64,000 nucleotides of DNA, taken from positions 81,299,093 to 81,363,092 of the forward strand of contig OW388289.1 of NCBI GenBank assembly GCA_936450465.1, read 5' to 3'. This DNA is from Gibbula magus. Taxonomy: Eukaryota > Mollusca > Gastropoda > Trochida > Trochidae. The position numbers were made by a program, and so were the translations under genes. Shown here one piece after another: positions 1 to 13,435 of the stretch. How positions within the stretch are numbered: position 1 is the stretch's first letter; the number at the start of each line of letters is the position of its first letter. The notes under the pieces are model-generated. The model was given only the letters and a program-made list of their open reading frames with translations, was not told the DNA's origin and made no database searches.

Positions 1-274
1 CGGTGTCCCTTTAAAGGGAGGGTTCTAACAGGGTATTTTGATGGAAACGGAATTCCTTGTGACTTTCACCCTGACTGAGGAATCATTTTGTCGAATCATA
101 TACCGTTCGGGTTCCATTTGCATATTTCTCTTCGTCAAAATATGTAAACAAGTTAAACAGCTTCCTTTAATGTAACTTTTAGATCAATATTACTGTTGAA
201 ATGCTGTCCCTTTCGGTTAATGTTCGTCTAATGAGTATAACATTAATGTGTATCCTACATTGGGCACGTGGTCC

Positions 275-626
275 TGTGCATAGTTCAGTAGAGTTCGCCA
301 ACAACGGACACAGCTCGCTGGATGAATGGGTCATCCGTTGCTAGATAAAACTGAGAGTTTCAAGGGTTGATTCCCTGGCCCACACTGAGACATGAATTGA
401 GAGACTTATGGTGTCACCCTGGGTAAGTGACTTTATTCAAAATGTGCCTCTGTTCACCCAGCAGCAAATGGGTACCTAGTAACGGTTGTGGAGGTGACCT
501 TTATCGACAAATATGTCAGCTAGGGTTATACCAGGGTAATCGTACTCCAAAAGTGCTTTAAGCAACCACTGAGTGGATTGATAAGTGCGATCTATGAATG
601 GACAAAGTCATATTATTATCATTATT
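275..626 (+). repeat. tRNA-derived SINE
   Basis: The 5' part carries a tRNA-like pol III promoter: a box A-like TAGTTCAGTAGAG at 281-293 and a box B-like GGTTGATTCCC at 365-375. The central part (about 420-490) contains CACCCAGCAGCAAATGGGTA, which resembles the conserved central domain of many metazoan SINEs. The 3' end is an ATT-rich tail near 608-626. The spacing between the two boxes is somewhat longer than usual. The family cannot be named without a repeat library. Confidence 0.6.
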
Positions 627-954
627 ACATAGTACATTGAGTTTTCATCAAGACACTTAGAATGGCGTTTAGTTTTCATTCCCAACAGTAAGAGTGAGAG
701 CAGTCTAAAACCCATGCTGCATCTCAACCATGTGCCTATTAGCTCTCTTCTAGTCATGACATATTTGTTTATTATTCATTAAGATCAATTATTGTGGTAA
801 TTACACTATTTAATGATTTAACTTAAGAGTAAGATAAATAGCAAGAGTGTTTGTAATTTCATAAATTAATTCTTGTTCGTTTTATGAAAGAATAATGTTG
901 TCCAGTCGGAGTCAATGTTCATTGTTAGGCAATCAAATGAGTTAAGGCGTCATG

Positions 955-1450
955 ACACATATGTTGGACTAAAAAAGGGCATTTGAGTGATTTGCACCCT
1001 ACTGGTTAGGCAAAACAAGGGCATTTGAGTGATTTGCTCCCAACTGTTTGGACTAAACAAGGGCATTTGAGTGATTTGCTCGCAACCGGTTGGACTAAAC
1101 AAGGGCATTTGAGTGATTTGCTCCCTACCGGTTGGACTAAACAAGGGCATTTGAGTGATTTGCTACCTACCGGTTGGACTAAACAAGGGCATTTGAGTGA
1201 TTTGCTCCCTACTGATTGAACTAAACAAGGGCATGTGAGTGATTTGCTCCCTACTGTTTTGACTAAACAAGGGCATTTGAGTGAATTGCTCCCAACCGGT
1301 TGGACTAAACAAGGGCATTTGAGTGATTTTCTCCCAACCGGTTGAACTAAACAAGGGCATTTGAGTGATTTGCTCCCTACCGGTTGGACTAAACGAGGGC
1401 ATTTGAGTGATTTGCTCCCTACTTGATGGACTAAACAAGGGCATTTGACC
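955..1450. repeat. 42-bp minisatellite, 12 copies
   Basis: Twelve head-to-tail units, each recognisable by AAGGGCATTTGAGTGATTTG, recur every 42 bases. Copies differ by a few substitutions. Because 42 is divisible by three, repetitive reading frames stay open on both strands (14-residue periods containing SDLLPTGWTKQ on plus and QITQMPLFSPT on minus). I treat these frames as by-products of the repeat. Confidence 0.95.
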
Positions 1451-1556
1451 GGTATACATTCCCACCAACATGGTACTGACTGTTGAGTTTATGCCCTTCG
1501 TACTTCGAAAGTTATACATAATAACTTTCAGCATTACTTGATCACTCAATAAACTG

Positions 1557-1925
1557 TCGACAAGCTCCGGCATTTATACCAGTTTAACTCTTTAACTGTT
1601 CGAAACGTTGTAAGTAAACAAACACATTATGAAAAAGGTTTTTTAATAACCTCATACTCTCAGGGTTATACAATATAACATTCAAGACTATTTATCTATT
1701 TTATCACTGTTCAATGCGGAGTTAAATATGCCGCTAATATCCAATTCTGTTTTCTGGTTAAATCTTTTGAAAACGTTCAAATGAGCCATTATATGTTTAT
1801 TATGGTTTAAAGTTAGATCGATATAGCTGATGTAAACCATTAAGTAAATGCATGTTCCTGTGAACTACGGTTTGTGTCCCATGTCACAAGAATGATGCGG
1901 TACTGATGTGGGCGGAGCTAAGACT
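1557..1925 (+). repeat. dispersed repeat, copy 1
   Basis: It begins with GTCGACAAGCTCCGGCATTT and contains CAAACACATTATGAAA, both shared with 13130-13435; the second is also shared with 15393-15480. The last 65 bases (about 1860-1925, ending GTGGGCGGAGCTAAG) also match the 13.4 kb copy, but in inverted orientation. It is probably a non-autonomous transposon remnant. No coding capacity is seen. Confidence 0.6.
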
Positions 1926-4900
1926 AAACAGTTATTGCAATCCTTTTATATTTCATCTATTTTTTAACTTTTAATTTAATTAATTAAATCTAATTTTATT
2001 TAAGCAAACGTTGTCAAACTGTGTCTGTTCACTAGCGAATAAAAGGTTTGAAAGTTCATAATAAATTGTTGCATGAACATATTCATTTTGATGAAGCATA
2101 GCAGAAAATTACCTCCTTTATAAGTAATACATGGATATCTTGAGGTTTAACACACTGTATACATTTCAATAGTTATTAAAAAATCGTTTAACTCGCACTT
2201 TCAAAACAAAGGCTATTCTCTAATAACCTTTAGCTATTATCATTTTTTTCTCTGCAACAAAATAAACCCAGAAAGCTGAAATCTTGTGTACTGACTCACT
2301 GACCAATATAAATAGATGTACTACGCCAAGACCCCAAAAGCTATTTATGGAAAATGTATTCAAGCATACCAACATTAACACAGACCAAGACGCTTTATAA
2401 CACTGTTTATGCTAAGTATCTGGGGGAAAACCATGAAAAACCGAGTTAGAGTTCGGAAATCGTTTTTCTCTTAAGACTAAAGTTGAAATAAATTTTTCTT
2501 CTGATAAAGATTTCAATATCTAACCTAAACCATATTGCAATGAGATTTTATATGTTTATTTCGGCTCCGGACAGATTATGTACAAGTCTTCATTGATGTT
2601 AGCGGATTTACTTTTCTCTAATGAATAAATAAATCAACAAATCAATCAATAAGTAAGTAAGTAAGTAAGTAAGTAAATCAATAAATACACGCATTTCAAT
2701 AATTGCATTTATTCTTTATCATAAACACTTATAAACTTCTTGTTTGTACTTACAAAGCTTCACAATATTAGCGAGTTCTTAAAACTACCGAGACGTTTAG
2801 TTTGATCCCACTTCTAGACACTGTTTAGTTAATCGGAATACATGACCATTTTGAATAATATACTCCTACATATAAATATGAACGCTAATATAAAATTAAT
2901 TCTTTACTCGTGTCAAGCAATAACGATATTTACGACGACGGTACATTAATCAAATATGACAGTAAAGGTAATTGAAGTCCACAACTTATGATGAATGATA
3001 ACATTGTAGATACAATTCACACATTATTGACGAGATTCTTAAATCGTTTCTAGATTTCCCCTATTACTGTTAATCTCGTAAGAACTTGCGCTGCAAACAA
3101 CACGAACGTGTTAAAAAAGTTTCTTTATCAAATACATGCTGTATCAAGACGTTTTAAACAACAACAACAAAACCAGTTAATCACAAGGAAATGGAAGGCC
3201 TTCAAAACTCACCAGATCTCAAATCTTGATATTTTTGGAAGTCAGCACAGAAATAACACTTTTAAAACTATTTGTGCTTCAATCAACATAACACATTTTT
3301 AATCTCCTCGTGCTCATTCAAAAGAAGCAATGTTGTTATTTTAAGTTTTCATGATTAAACTATTTTAAATCAATTTTAAATCAGTTTTTGTAATTAAAAG
3401 TGAATTGGGGAAAGTGATACAAAACTGATTCTAAATCTACAAAATGAAATTTGTGTTATAAAAGCATTTCATTTAGGAATAATTATCGATTATAGCTGAT
3501 AAACAGATTGTACGTGCCCAGCCTGTCATTGAAAACACGCGGGTATGAAAAACCTCAACACATTGAGAGCGATCTGTATGTGAAAGCTTGGGACAGCATG
3601 ATCCATAACCTCTGTTACACCGCATGAAGACGTTAAAATCCCTAACTAAACTCCCCAGCTTACTTAGACCGCAGATGGAAAACAGTGAGGGCGAATGCAA
3701 ATGACAATTGCCTCGTGAGCTCTGGCCTATTTATTCCAGGTTATCAGTGACATCCAAACTTCCTATGACGACGATACCGCTTTATTTGACGACACTTTAC
3801 AATCATTGTAAAGTTCATTTCAATTTAAAAAAACATTGCATTACGAAATTCTATAAAGTATATAGTATATAAAAATATATGTTATCGTTTTAGAGAGAAT
3901 CTATCCAGTTAACATGATGAGAGGACAATATCATGTTAGTATCATATCCCATACTTTAAACACACTATCTTTTATAAGGTTCGAACTTGTAATCACAACC
4001 TACCCATGCGGACATGGAGGTTGTGTGGACTTCCAGTTCAATATTCGAATGAACATCTTTGAAACTCACGATTCAAAGGCGGTTGTCACGTTCGAGAGTA
4101 AAATGACTATTATTAACCTAGTAACAAAATATGTTTTATTCTTCAATTGCAGTTGATTTCTGGATTAAATCCCTTGATGTTCATTCAATTTGTCATATAG
4201 TTGTTCTAAGACGCATTTCTGTATTAAAGAATATAAAACGATTTTTAATGTTTTCACCAATGTTCTAAGCTTTCTAGATAACGGTGTTAGTATCTACACC
4301 GAAACATCACATTCAGAGCAATGAAGAGGTATGTTGACCATCAAAAGAGCCTGTTCTCTATCACCGTAAAAGCTTCTAAAAGATCACTCAAAGAAATGTT
4401 CTTCTCTTTGATTAGTGTGATAGAATTAAGTGTCCATCATTTAACCAACTTGAATTCACTATACAACATTGGTTAAATGAGAGATTGCTAATAAATATGA
4501 AATGCATGAGGTGGGGCTGGGGGTGACTTTGGGTTTAACGCCGTTTTAATTTGTGCGCGCGGCTGCAAGTATGCAAGGTAGATTCGCTGAAATTCAGTGC
4601 AGCGTTGCAGCTGAGTCTTACTGCATGTAGTCTCAAGAATAGTTCTCTACAGCAGAAAGGGTTGCTGAGCCTTTGGCGGGATTTCGAAACCTCTCGAACG
4701 CGCCAACCACAGTGTAACCCCGCCTCCTATAAAATGTATGGATGGTTCTTGTGAGGGAAAGTTAAATCACAAGTCAACTTTACATCTTACAACGATGGTG
4801 CATGCTAGCCTAAAATAACAATCGATGTTTGTTTTTTCGTTCACAGAGGGAATTGCAGGTGTGAACAATTGTTTGCTGAAATAATTTGACGTCGTCTTAA

Positions 4901-5725
4901 AAATAAATGTGAAGCCAATCTGTAAATGTGTTCTTTATTGAATTGTATGTGAGCTTAAGAGTTGAACTGTTGATATTATAATTATATCAACCAGAGGCCG
5001 GGTATACAAACATAACACAGAATTGCATGGTTTGTTCTTCTAAATGATTCTTCAATGTTCACATCGAGAGGTTATTGTCATAGAAGATATTAAACGACCT
5101 TCCATTTTATTAAACAAGATAATAATTCCACGAACAAAAGCGAGGTCGATATCAAACCATTCACGATTTTATATAAAATATACTATTATGAGGAATGAAA
5201 TTTAATAATCTGTTTATTAATTGACCAAATTAATCAAGCGAAATTAATGACAGAGTCGTGTACCATTGGGATGATCAGAAATCGTTTCCAGAGCGTTACT
5301 CGAAAAACAACTTTGGAACAACTTATATGGTGGCGTTGTGCCTTTTACTTGCAAATTTTGACCAAAATAACGGCCACCATTTCTGTTTAACTGTTTAATT
5401 TTCGGAGCATAATCGAATTCGATATAATTTAGAAATTTCAAAATCATGTTTGCATAGACCTTAGCGAAATTCTACGAAAATTTGTATTTCTCAGAATCGC
5501 CACCAACGGTGGTACATGAGCTTTACAATTCAAAGAAAATTAATAAAAAAAATTCCAAGATGGACAAAAGGAACATATAAACAATAATTGTGATAAACGG
5601 TGTGTTATTTATAAGAGACAATCATATAACTTTAAAATAATATTCCTTGGTATTCTTAGTAGCCATTAGATTCTTAAATTTAAATAGATTTGGCCAAGTA
5701 TAATAATATTGATTTATGAGCTGTA
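1926..5725. other. AT-rich intergenic stretch, no gene recognised
   Basis: Only short, compositionally unremarkable open frames occur on either strand. The one clear structure is an (AAGT)n microsatellite at 2650-2677. I see no RNA gene, conserved domain or plausible spliced exon. Confidence 0.5.
2650..2677. repeat. (AAGT)n microsatellite
   Basis: About seven uninterrupted AAGT units within AT-rich intergenic DNA. Confidence 0.9.
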
Positions 5726-5726
5726 C

Positions 5727-5790
5727 CCGCTGGTGGTGGAGAGCCTCACACCTCAGTAGGTAGTGAAACTCGTCACCATCAGCGGTCGAG
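5727..5790. repeat. short imperfect palindrome
   Basis: The arms CCGCTGGTGGTG and CACCATCAGCGG flank a GAGCCTCAC...GTGAAACTC inner stem, forming a hairpin of about 60 bases. It may belong to the set of long palindromes elsewhere in the window. Confidence 0.6.
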
Positions 5791-7177
5791 TTACAATGTG
5801 AAAGTGATGTTTTTGTTCAATAATTTAGAAACTTTTACAACACAGTGAAAATTTTCGACTTTTTTCATTTCGTTTAGTTTTCGTTTAATTAAAACTGTAT
5901 GGTTTTGAAACTTCAAATTTAGTATAGGTGTTACCTATGTGGGGCAGGTGTGCCTTCTAAGACAAGGTAGATTTATCTCCAAAGTTCTCGAGCATGGGAA
6001 AATTTCCAATATGTAGTGTTAGGGTTTTAAAATACCACATTTCTATTTGAAAGCGGTCAAATTACAGTAAGAAGGCTGACTTTTAGTCTATGGAATCAAT
6101 ATATTCAATGCACCTTCATCCTTATGATTATATATATTTTTAATACATCCACTATACTTAAAACTTAATACTCCCAGTTCAATGTGTATTCAGTTTATCT
6201 ATAGATTTGTTGAACAAGGAATTGAGACTATATTAAAGGCTCTTATTTTTTCACTGTCATGTGGCAGAGCTAATGAGTGAGCTGAACTTACTTTTGTTTT
6301 CACTGTGGTGCACATGCTAACACTATTAGAGATCAATAGAAAAAACTTAATATACATGATTGAAATGATCAAATTTACCTTCTCCTGAGAGGACTTCTAC
6401 AAATTCTCTGATCGTCTGGTACGCTTTTGACTTGTAACGCTATGCATAACCAGGCAATGAAATGATTTGAAATCGAGGACATTGGACGAGCCCGGATAAA
6501 GATATCGAAGAACATTGAGTAACAATCCTCCAAGCGTAACAAATCGTATCAGGGTACTTGTAGAAGAATAACGATATAATTACCTGAAATAGAGCAGGGT
6601 GTTTGGTTAGGCTGTAAAAGTTTCATTTTACTTATTTCAAGATGTTTTTTAAAACAAGATTACACCGGCTAAAATGATTACAATGACATCCTGAGGTAAA
6701 TGTAAATTGTTTTATACAGCAAATAAGAAATTAACAAACACAAGTTCTACACATTCCAAAGACGCTTTTCAATAGTAAGGAAGTCAAGTAGGTACTTTTA
6801 ATTGTTTTTCATCACATCATACTTACAAATATTGGTTTATATTAAAATTATATCTAGGGACTATTCCCTCTCCTTGCTTGTTAGACCTAACGAATCTCCG
6901 AAAGTAGACACATGCTTACGTTTGTAGAGCTTGCTTTGAATTTCGTCCCAGTTTAAATATGAAGTTTCGGGCAGAACTAGGAAACAATTAAAAAAATTCC
7001 AACAAATTATTGACATGAAGGAGATTTTTTACACAATTTTTTTGTGAGACGTATATTTAGGATTTTTTTTTACCACATTTTCCTTCATTTTACGATAGTT
7101 TAAATATCAGCACGCAGGGAAAAGAAAGTTCAAATTGATAGGGGATTGGTCATCAAACTTGTCACCATTCTCTCCCC

Positions 7178-7567
7178 CATCCTCGGTTACCCATGGTTTT
7201 ATATATGCTCCGTTACTCTCCACTATATCACCAATGGGAAACTCTATCAGAGAAATCTGTACTAAAATTACCCACCCTTGGCCGGCATGATGAAGTCAGT
7301 AACAAAAGAAAATGCTCAATGGGATAAGACGGAAATGGACAAGGGAGGTAACCGGTGACGGATGGCTAACAAAATGACCTCGCTTGCTTTGCAACGAAGT
7401 GATATGAATTGTCATTGGTTCGCAGGTCCAAGCTGCGTAGCAGTTTGATTGGCTCACGCCGGCCAAGGGCGGGTAATTTGAGTACAGATTTTTTCTGATA
7501 AGGTTTCCCATGGGTGATATAGTGGAGAGTTACGGAGCGTATATAAAAACATGGGTAACCGAGGATG
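7178..7567. mobile_element. foldback (snap-back) MITE
   Basis: A left arm at 7178-7286 and a right arm at 7458-7567 are inverted copies of about 110 bases. They share CATCCTCGGTTACCCATG at the outer ends and CCCTTGGCCGGC at the inner ends, with roughly 10-15 percent divergence by eye. The 171-base centre contains CCAAT-like ATTGG boxes and no coding frame. This is the structure of a non-autonomous foldback or MITE element; no transposase is present. Confidence 0.8.
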
Positions 7568-10289
7568 TCTCTCCCCCAGAAGCTCCTCAAGTAGAGCTAA
7601 CCCCTGTTACAAGTGTCTTGTCTAGAATTAAAGAATCCTTATTGGTTACAATCAAAGTTAGCCGTGCAGAAAGCGACATTGTTTCAACTGAGTGTTCGCT
7701 ATGTTCCCGTTCAAAAATAAATAAAATTAAAAACAAAATGTTCCCGTAACGACAACGAGGACCAGAGTTTTGTCACCTTAGCGATGCGTAAATATGTCTA
7801 CAAGACAGAAGTCAGTCAGAGATAAAAGACGAGTTTGATTGCAATTGGATAGAAGTAGGGACGGTATCTGTGTAACAAACGTTCACCGCTTAGGGAGTTG
7901 ATAGGAGCGATAAATGTGTCCAACTTGTAACAGAGATTAGGTGGAAAGAAACGACTTATGTGAGTGAAAAACGAACAAGGATTAAAATATGTCACAACCT
8001 GAAATGTTATTCATTATGTACTTAACCAAGAAATTAAACCTTATTAAAAAAGGAAACAAGCATGACAGTGTATGGTTATGGTCTAAACTGCAAGGCAAAA
8101 GAAAGTACTCACTTCAGATGGTTTCGATTAATTCAATATTTAAAAGAGATCAGATGCATTTGACTATGACGCGATACAATAACACTTATCTGCAGTAGTT
8201 TGAATGAATTAATTGATGACTGTGGTTAAATTTTAGTAAAAATATGTTTGTTGAATGAAGACAGGGGCAAGAAATAAAATGTTCACCAACATGACCTCTA
8301 CCATGTAAATGTTGTAAATATGTGCAGAATAAGGTACATTTATCAATTTGCACATATCTTATTATGTCGGTGAACAGTTGTGTATCATCAAACATGTTTT
8401 TTGAGGAAATTTAAAATTTAAAATATCTTTTTTTAAACAAATTTAAAAACACGTAGAAGTATTCTTTAACTCCCGACTAAACACCTGTACTTTTCAGTTT
8501 TAGATTATCGACAACTTGAGATATTTGAAAATATGACAAAATCACCTGATGTGAGTACTTTCTTTTGTCTGGCAGTGTATTTGTAATCATAATTGAGATA
8601 AAGACAAGAAAGGCGTGCGTTCTTATGTCTCTGATTCCACATATTACCCGTTCTTTGGATAACATAATGCACTAAATTTTTGTTTGAATTAATGTATTCA
8701 AACAAAATGAAATTTCCGGTCCGAAAACTGTTTTCTCACGAAATAAAGGAAACATATCAACATGAACGTTTGAAGCTTATGGAATGTAACACTTTTGATA
8801 AATATTTGGTAATAGTATTTGTATATCAATAACGGCGGTTGCACGATAAATAGAATGAGGTTTAAGTAATTTTTCAAACAGTCGCACGGTACGACACGAG
8901 TTGACAATAAAACGAGGAAGTAAAATTCGCGTAAACGAGTTAATGGTTATAGGATTTTCTTTGATTAAGAGAATTTAACATTTATGGTAGTTTCACTTTG
9001 TTTTTCAAAGTCTTTAAAATAAATATCGTGAATATATGACTGAAACAGTTAATGTTCTTGAAGACCTATGTATTTGCTTGACAATCCTAGTTTTTTTTTT
9101 TTTTATACGTCCTGATTTTGGACTTAATTCTATACCACTCAATGGGGATTAGGTTTCTCGGAGACTATGACACCTAGGTGAATGGACTGTTGGGTGTACC
9201 CCTGATCCTACCCTGGAACGAGTTCAAAGGTCAGTTTCGAAACAGTTTGTATAGCCCTTGATTCTATAATTGGACCTTTATAATTTTATAATTCGTATAT
9301 ATATGTTCAAGAAACTTTAATACCGATACTCTTGGTCGGTTTCGATAGTCAGTTCCGAAATAATATTTTGACAAAAATGCGAATAACATTTGTGATGCTC
9401 CAATGGGGACATGTTTTCTCAGCAACTGATTCATCTTGGTGGAAAACCTTTTGAGTGCTGGTAGTCCCGGTGATGTTCTTGGTTAGTTCGAAAACTAGCT
9501 CCTAATATTATTTTTTCACAAAATTGTGATACTTGAATAAAGTTGAATCTGTATTTAAACCATGTGCCATCAACAATTATACTTCTCAAATGGGAAGTTA
9601 GCGGATGTCCAGGGTATATGAACCATGTTGTCTGTTTTAAACAGCACCGTTGTTGGTACAGCGGGAAGACAGTGTAAAGTTAAATATTGAAAACTGAAGG
9701 GAGTACGAATATGTAATACGATAACCTCAGTGATGCAACTACCTGTATTTTCTTCTTTTAGTGAATGTACACGTTCAGAGATAGTTTAACTTGTAAAGCA
9801 GGTTTGATTTTCATTTACAGGTTTCGGGTATAGCCATGTCTATTCTTCTCTATACATGACAAAAATAAGAGTTCCATAGAGGCGATTACCGATTCAGAAG
9901 AATCACTATACAATTTCAAAACGGATCTTTTTAAAACCCGGACAAAGAAGTACATAAATCTTTAAAGTAATACAAAACGTGTTATTTTGTTTTGTAAATG
10001 AAAGATTTTGACCAGAAATAAAACTAAGTAAGAAATCCTGGTCACATGAAAGTAGTTCCGCCCGTGGCCGAGCTGAAGCTATGTTAGGTTAGAATACTAC
10101 TTGCATCAAGGGTGCTAACTCAAGAGAAGCACTAATGAACACCGCTAGAGCTTCTTCCTCCAATAAAAGAGGGTAAGGAAAAGGACGCGAACGGAGCAAA
10201 AGACATATATATACCAATATGTCGGGATCTCAAAATTATTCAGGTATCAATGATCCTTTTTGTCCAATGTATGCAACTGAACCTTGAAA
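7568..10289. other. intergenic stretch, no gene recognised
   Basis: Short open frames only. A poly(T) run lies near 9091. Two loosely similar blocks (about 9140-9250 and 9395-9500, each with CAATGGGGA followed by TTTCTC) suggest an old duplication. No conserved product is recognisable. Confidence 0.45.
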
Positions 10290-10544
10290 TAAATCTCATT
10301 TAAATCAAATCGAAGGTATCTTATTCTTCGATCTGAGTATTACCCGCAGAGATAATGTCATTGTGACCTTTCACCTTCAATAAATTCAGCCAATCGGAAG
10401 CTGTCAGATATGACATTGGATGTGGTGCTAGGCTTGGTAGCCTCGTCGCTGATTGGCTGGAGTAAAAGGTCACCTGACATGACATCTATGGTGCGGTACT
10501 CGGATCAGAAAACAAGGAGGTACGATCTGATTTAAATGAGATTG
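10290..10544. mobile_element. foldback MITE
   Basis: The ends are inverted: AATCTCATTTAAATCA near 10292 and TGATTTAAATGAGATT near 10527-10542. The inversion continues inward as an imperfect palindrome for over 100 bases per arm, including matching TGACCTTT/AAAGGTCA and GCCAATC/GATTGGC pairs. There is no coding capacity. Confidence 0.75.
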
Positions 10545-11804
10545 GTATTGGTCATGTGTAATTAACTACAATATTAACTGAAATTTTCTTTTGTTTTACT
10601 TGTTTATTAAAACTGTACATAAATTATACAGTACATATCACATAAACTATAAGAAATCAGTAGTTTTGGAATAGGGAATCAATGTTTTGAATGCAAGGAA
10701 GAGGGAGAAATCTTAAATCTGTAGGTAAGTCTTAAATCTGTCTTAAATCTGTTTAAGTTACTGCCAATATACCACTTACATTTCAAACGGTCTATCCAAT
10801 GATTTCGTAAATCATTTGCTGTTTATCAAATATTCGATTTCCTACTGTTTTTGTGTTTTTATGTTATTAATTTTGAAAGAAACCAGATGTTACTACGGAT
10901 AAAAGAAAAACGGGGAGGAGAAAAACTAAAAAAAGAATAAACATAAGTTTTACAAGTGCAAATGGTATAATCACAAGAACTGTTGCTAGAACATCGGACA
11001 CGACATTTTCAAAGCTGACTACCTTGCAGATTTCGTCTCACGATACATTTGAAGACAAGTTACAGAGTGAGCGAACAACTGGTATGTTGACTGACTAGCA
11101 ATCGTCACCCGCGCCACACGCCTCGGACAACAGTGGAGCGGTCAGTTTAGACTGACCTAGCCGCAATGTCCACTCTGAGTGTTACACAGTGTGAATACAG
11201 GCTGACTGAGATGCAGTAACAGCACAGATGTAGTCAACGTGGTAGTGTACACAGGAAAGGGCTGCTGTAGTGTCACGTATTTAATGTCTAACACACACTC
11301 TTCCCACACTCTGTGTAATGTAGCTCTTAGCCCAACATCCAAATCGATTGACTGGTATTAGCTGGTGCAAGTGTCCTAGCTTGCAGTGTGGTCGGGTTCG
11401 GATCTGCAAGTGAAAGTTGTTGACTCTTCTGCCCTAGTTTCATGAGAGATGGCCCACTGCTATTAACTGGTAAAACTGGTAACTGGTAAAAGTAAGAATT
11501 GGTATGTTTCGACTGTTTGTGGTGTATTATTGGGAGTGTTTTCATACCCCATGCATTGTATTAAAACTATTATGTGATAAATATCTGATGCTTATTTTTG
11601 TTCATTCAAATTGATTGAAATAAAAATAAATGTCGGTTACAAGCAAAGTCCATAAACGTACATTTTATAGTAAGTGAACGAACAAAATAAAAACAACAAC
11701 TGTGCATATCAATGTATCACTTCCTTAGTAGTAGTAAGCATGCCCTGTGCCACCGGTGGCAGCCGCTGCAACTACAAACTGGTCAATATTGGTAACACAA
11801 ACTA
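10545..11804. other. intergenic stretch, slightly richer in GC around 10.99-11.47 kb
   Basis: The base composition rises locally near 10990-11470, which could mark an untranslated exon or an old element. Open frames there are short, show no domain and have no convincing splice context, so no gene is called. Confidence 0.35.
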
Positions 11805-12382
11805 CAGCTGCGTACCGAAAGTTTGTTCACCTACATGTGTATTTTAGTGCAAAGATCATGTAATTTGGCATGTCTTTGAAGCATCGCATCAACGCAAAAA
11901 CTAGACCTATCATTTTCCATTTTTGCTTTATATAAAGACAGTTGAGTGTCCCATAATATAATCTGATACGATATAACAGTTCAATTGGCAGTTCTTTGAA
12001 GTGATCTGGGGACAATCTTATTTTATTTTCGTCTATTAAATATTCAGTAAGTGATCAACTGGGTCTACCATACTTTTTTTTAAAATATGTCCTCAATGTA
12101 GATGTGATAAATATGTTCTCAGTCTATATGAAAATTTTAATTTGATAATAAACGAAAATTTATTATTTTAAATTTGACCCCTTCTGTCTTTTTCATTATG
12201 CCAATTTTCATAAACATGCAGCGCTGACACAGGCTATGTTTGGAAGGGTTATTTTACTCATATATGATGATTCATTGTCATTGTATTTGATGTAATTTTA
12301 TTGACGTTACAATGAACATCAATGTACATGGTATTTTAACTAAGATTCACATGTTGGTGAACAAACTTTCAGTACGCAGCTG
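11805..12382. mobile_element. Tc1/mariner-type MITE, copy 1
   Basis: Terminal inverted repeats start CAGCTGCGTACCGAAAGTTT and end in the complement (ACTTTCAGTACGCAGCTG). Two further copies occur at 40073-40333 and 52041-52659. A TA dinucleotide precedes the left end; the right flank is CA, probably a mutated TA. There is no transposase frame. Confidence 0.8.
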
Positions 12383-12679
12383 CATATCATACAACAAACA
12401 CATGTAGCATACATGAGCGTAAAACGTATGCAGACATACCTTAACATATCTGATGTTTAATTACAATAGGGTTGCAATTAGTAACTAGTAATTTAGATAA
12501 GTTTCCCCATAACAATTCAACGAATGAAACTTGACTATAAACTACTTCGTTCAAAGAAAATTGAAAACACAGGAAGTACATATACATGCAAGTAAACGAC
12601 ATTTAGTGAATTCCCTAGCATCGATAATTTGTGCGTGTTGGAGTTTGCCATGGTACGAGTATTTTGGATAATTTCGTTG

Positions 12680-12785
12680 AGAGTGAGTGAGTAAGTAAGG
12701 GTTTAACGCCGCTTTCAAGAGTAATTCACTTATATCGCGGCTGCTAGTATTATGGCAGGGAGAAAGCCCGCAACGCCATGTGGCA
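12680..12785 (+). repeat. fragment of a gastropod-type 'GAGTGAG...TTTAACGCCGC' repeat
   Basis: The block GAGTGAGTGAGTAAGTAAG, followed by GTTTAACGCCGC and TATATCGCGGCTGC, resembles the terminal segment of short interspersed repeats that I associate with abalone-like gastropods. It is one of the main clues to the host lineage. The attribution comes from memory and was not searched. Confidence 0.5.
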
Positions 12786-13129
12786 TTTCGTTGAGAAAAA
12801 GCATGGAGTGCAATATCCAGATTGATCGTTCAAAAAATGACTTAACGCAACATTATTTGGATTTTTTTATATTGTTTGTTGTGGTTGAGTTTCTCCAATA
12901 ATTCAAGAGTTACATGTGGTAAATGTGTAGTTTACTAAAATAATGATTAAGATCCACATATCGGAACACTTAGCATGACAGTTACTCATCAGCCGTCATA
13001 ACATTTTGATAACTATATTTGGGTCATGATTATTTCTGAATATAGAGAAAAGCGGAGAAAGGCTATCTCCTTGTCTTACTGAGGTAAGACATCGGACATA
13101 ATCAGAATAAGGTTTATTTACATATAAAT

Positions 13130-13435
13130 GCCGGAGCTTGTCGACGGCATTTATACTACAGTTTAACTTGAACTTTCAAACCGTTTATAAGCCAGTGAAC
13201 AAACACATTATGAAATCTATTTCTTATTATTTCAAACTTTGCAATTTAAGCGATTTCTAATCAGTAAATAAACTTTTGAAAATACAAAATCTCTGCAAGA
13301 AATGTACAGTGCATGATAAAACAAATGTTTAGTATTGTCTTAGATCAGGCGCTAAGCTCCGCCCACAATAACACCGCATCACTTATGTGTCACCACGCGC
13401 AAAACGTAGTTCACAAGAAATAAGATTAAAGTATT
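13130..13435 (+). repeat. dispersed repeat, copy 2
   Basis: It shares GCATTTATAC...CAAACACATTATGAAA with the copies at 1.57 kb and 15.4 kb. It ends in an inverted version (about 13350-13420, starting GCTAAGCTCCGCCCAC) of the right end of copy 1. No coding frame. Confidence 0.6.

Noticed and set aside
955..1450. CRISPR array
   Set aside because: The repeats are directly contiguous with no unique spacers, and the DNA is eukaryotic.
955..1573. Repetitive open frames of 64-136 codons on both strands
   Set aside because: They arise from the 42-bp tandem repeat, occur in both directions, and have no domain or splice support.
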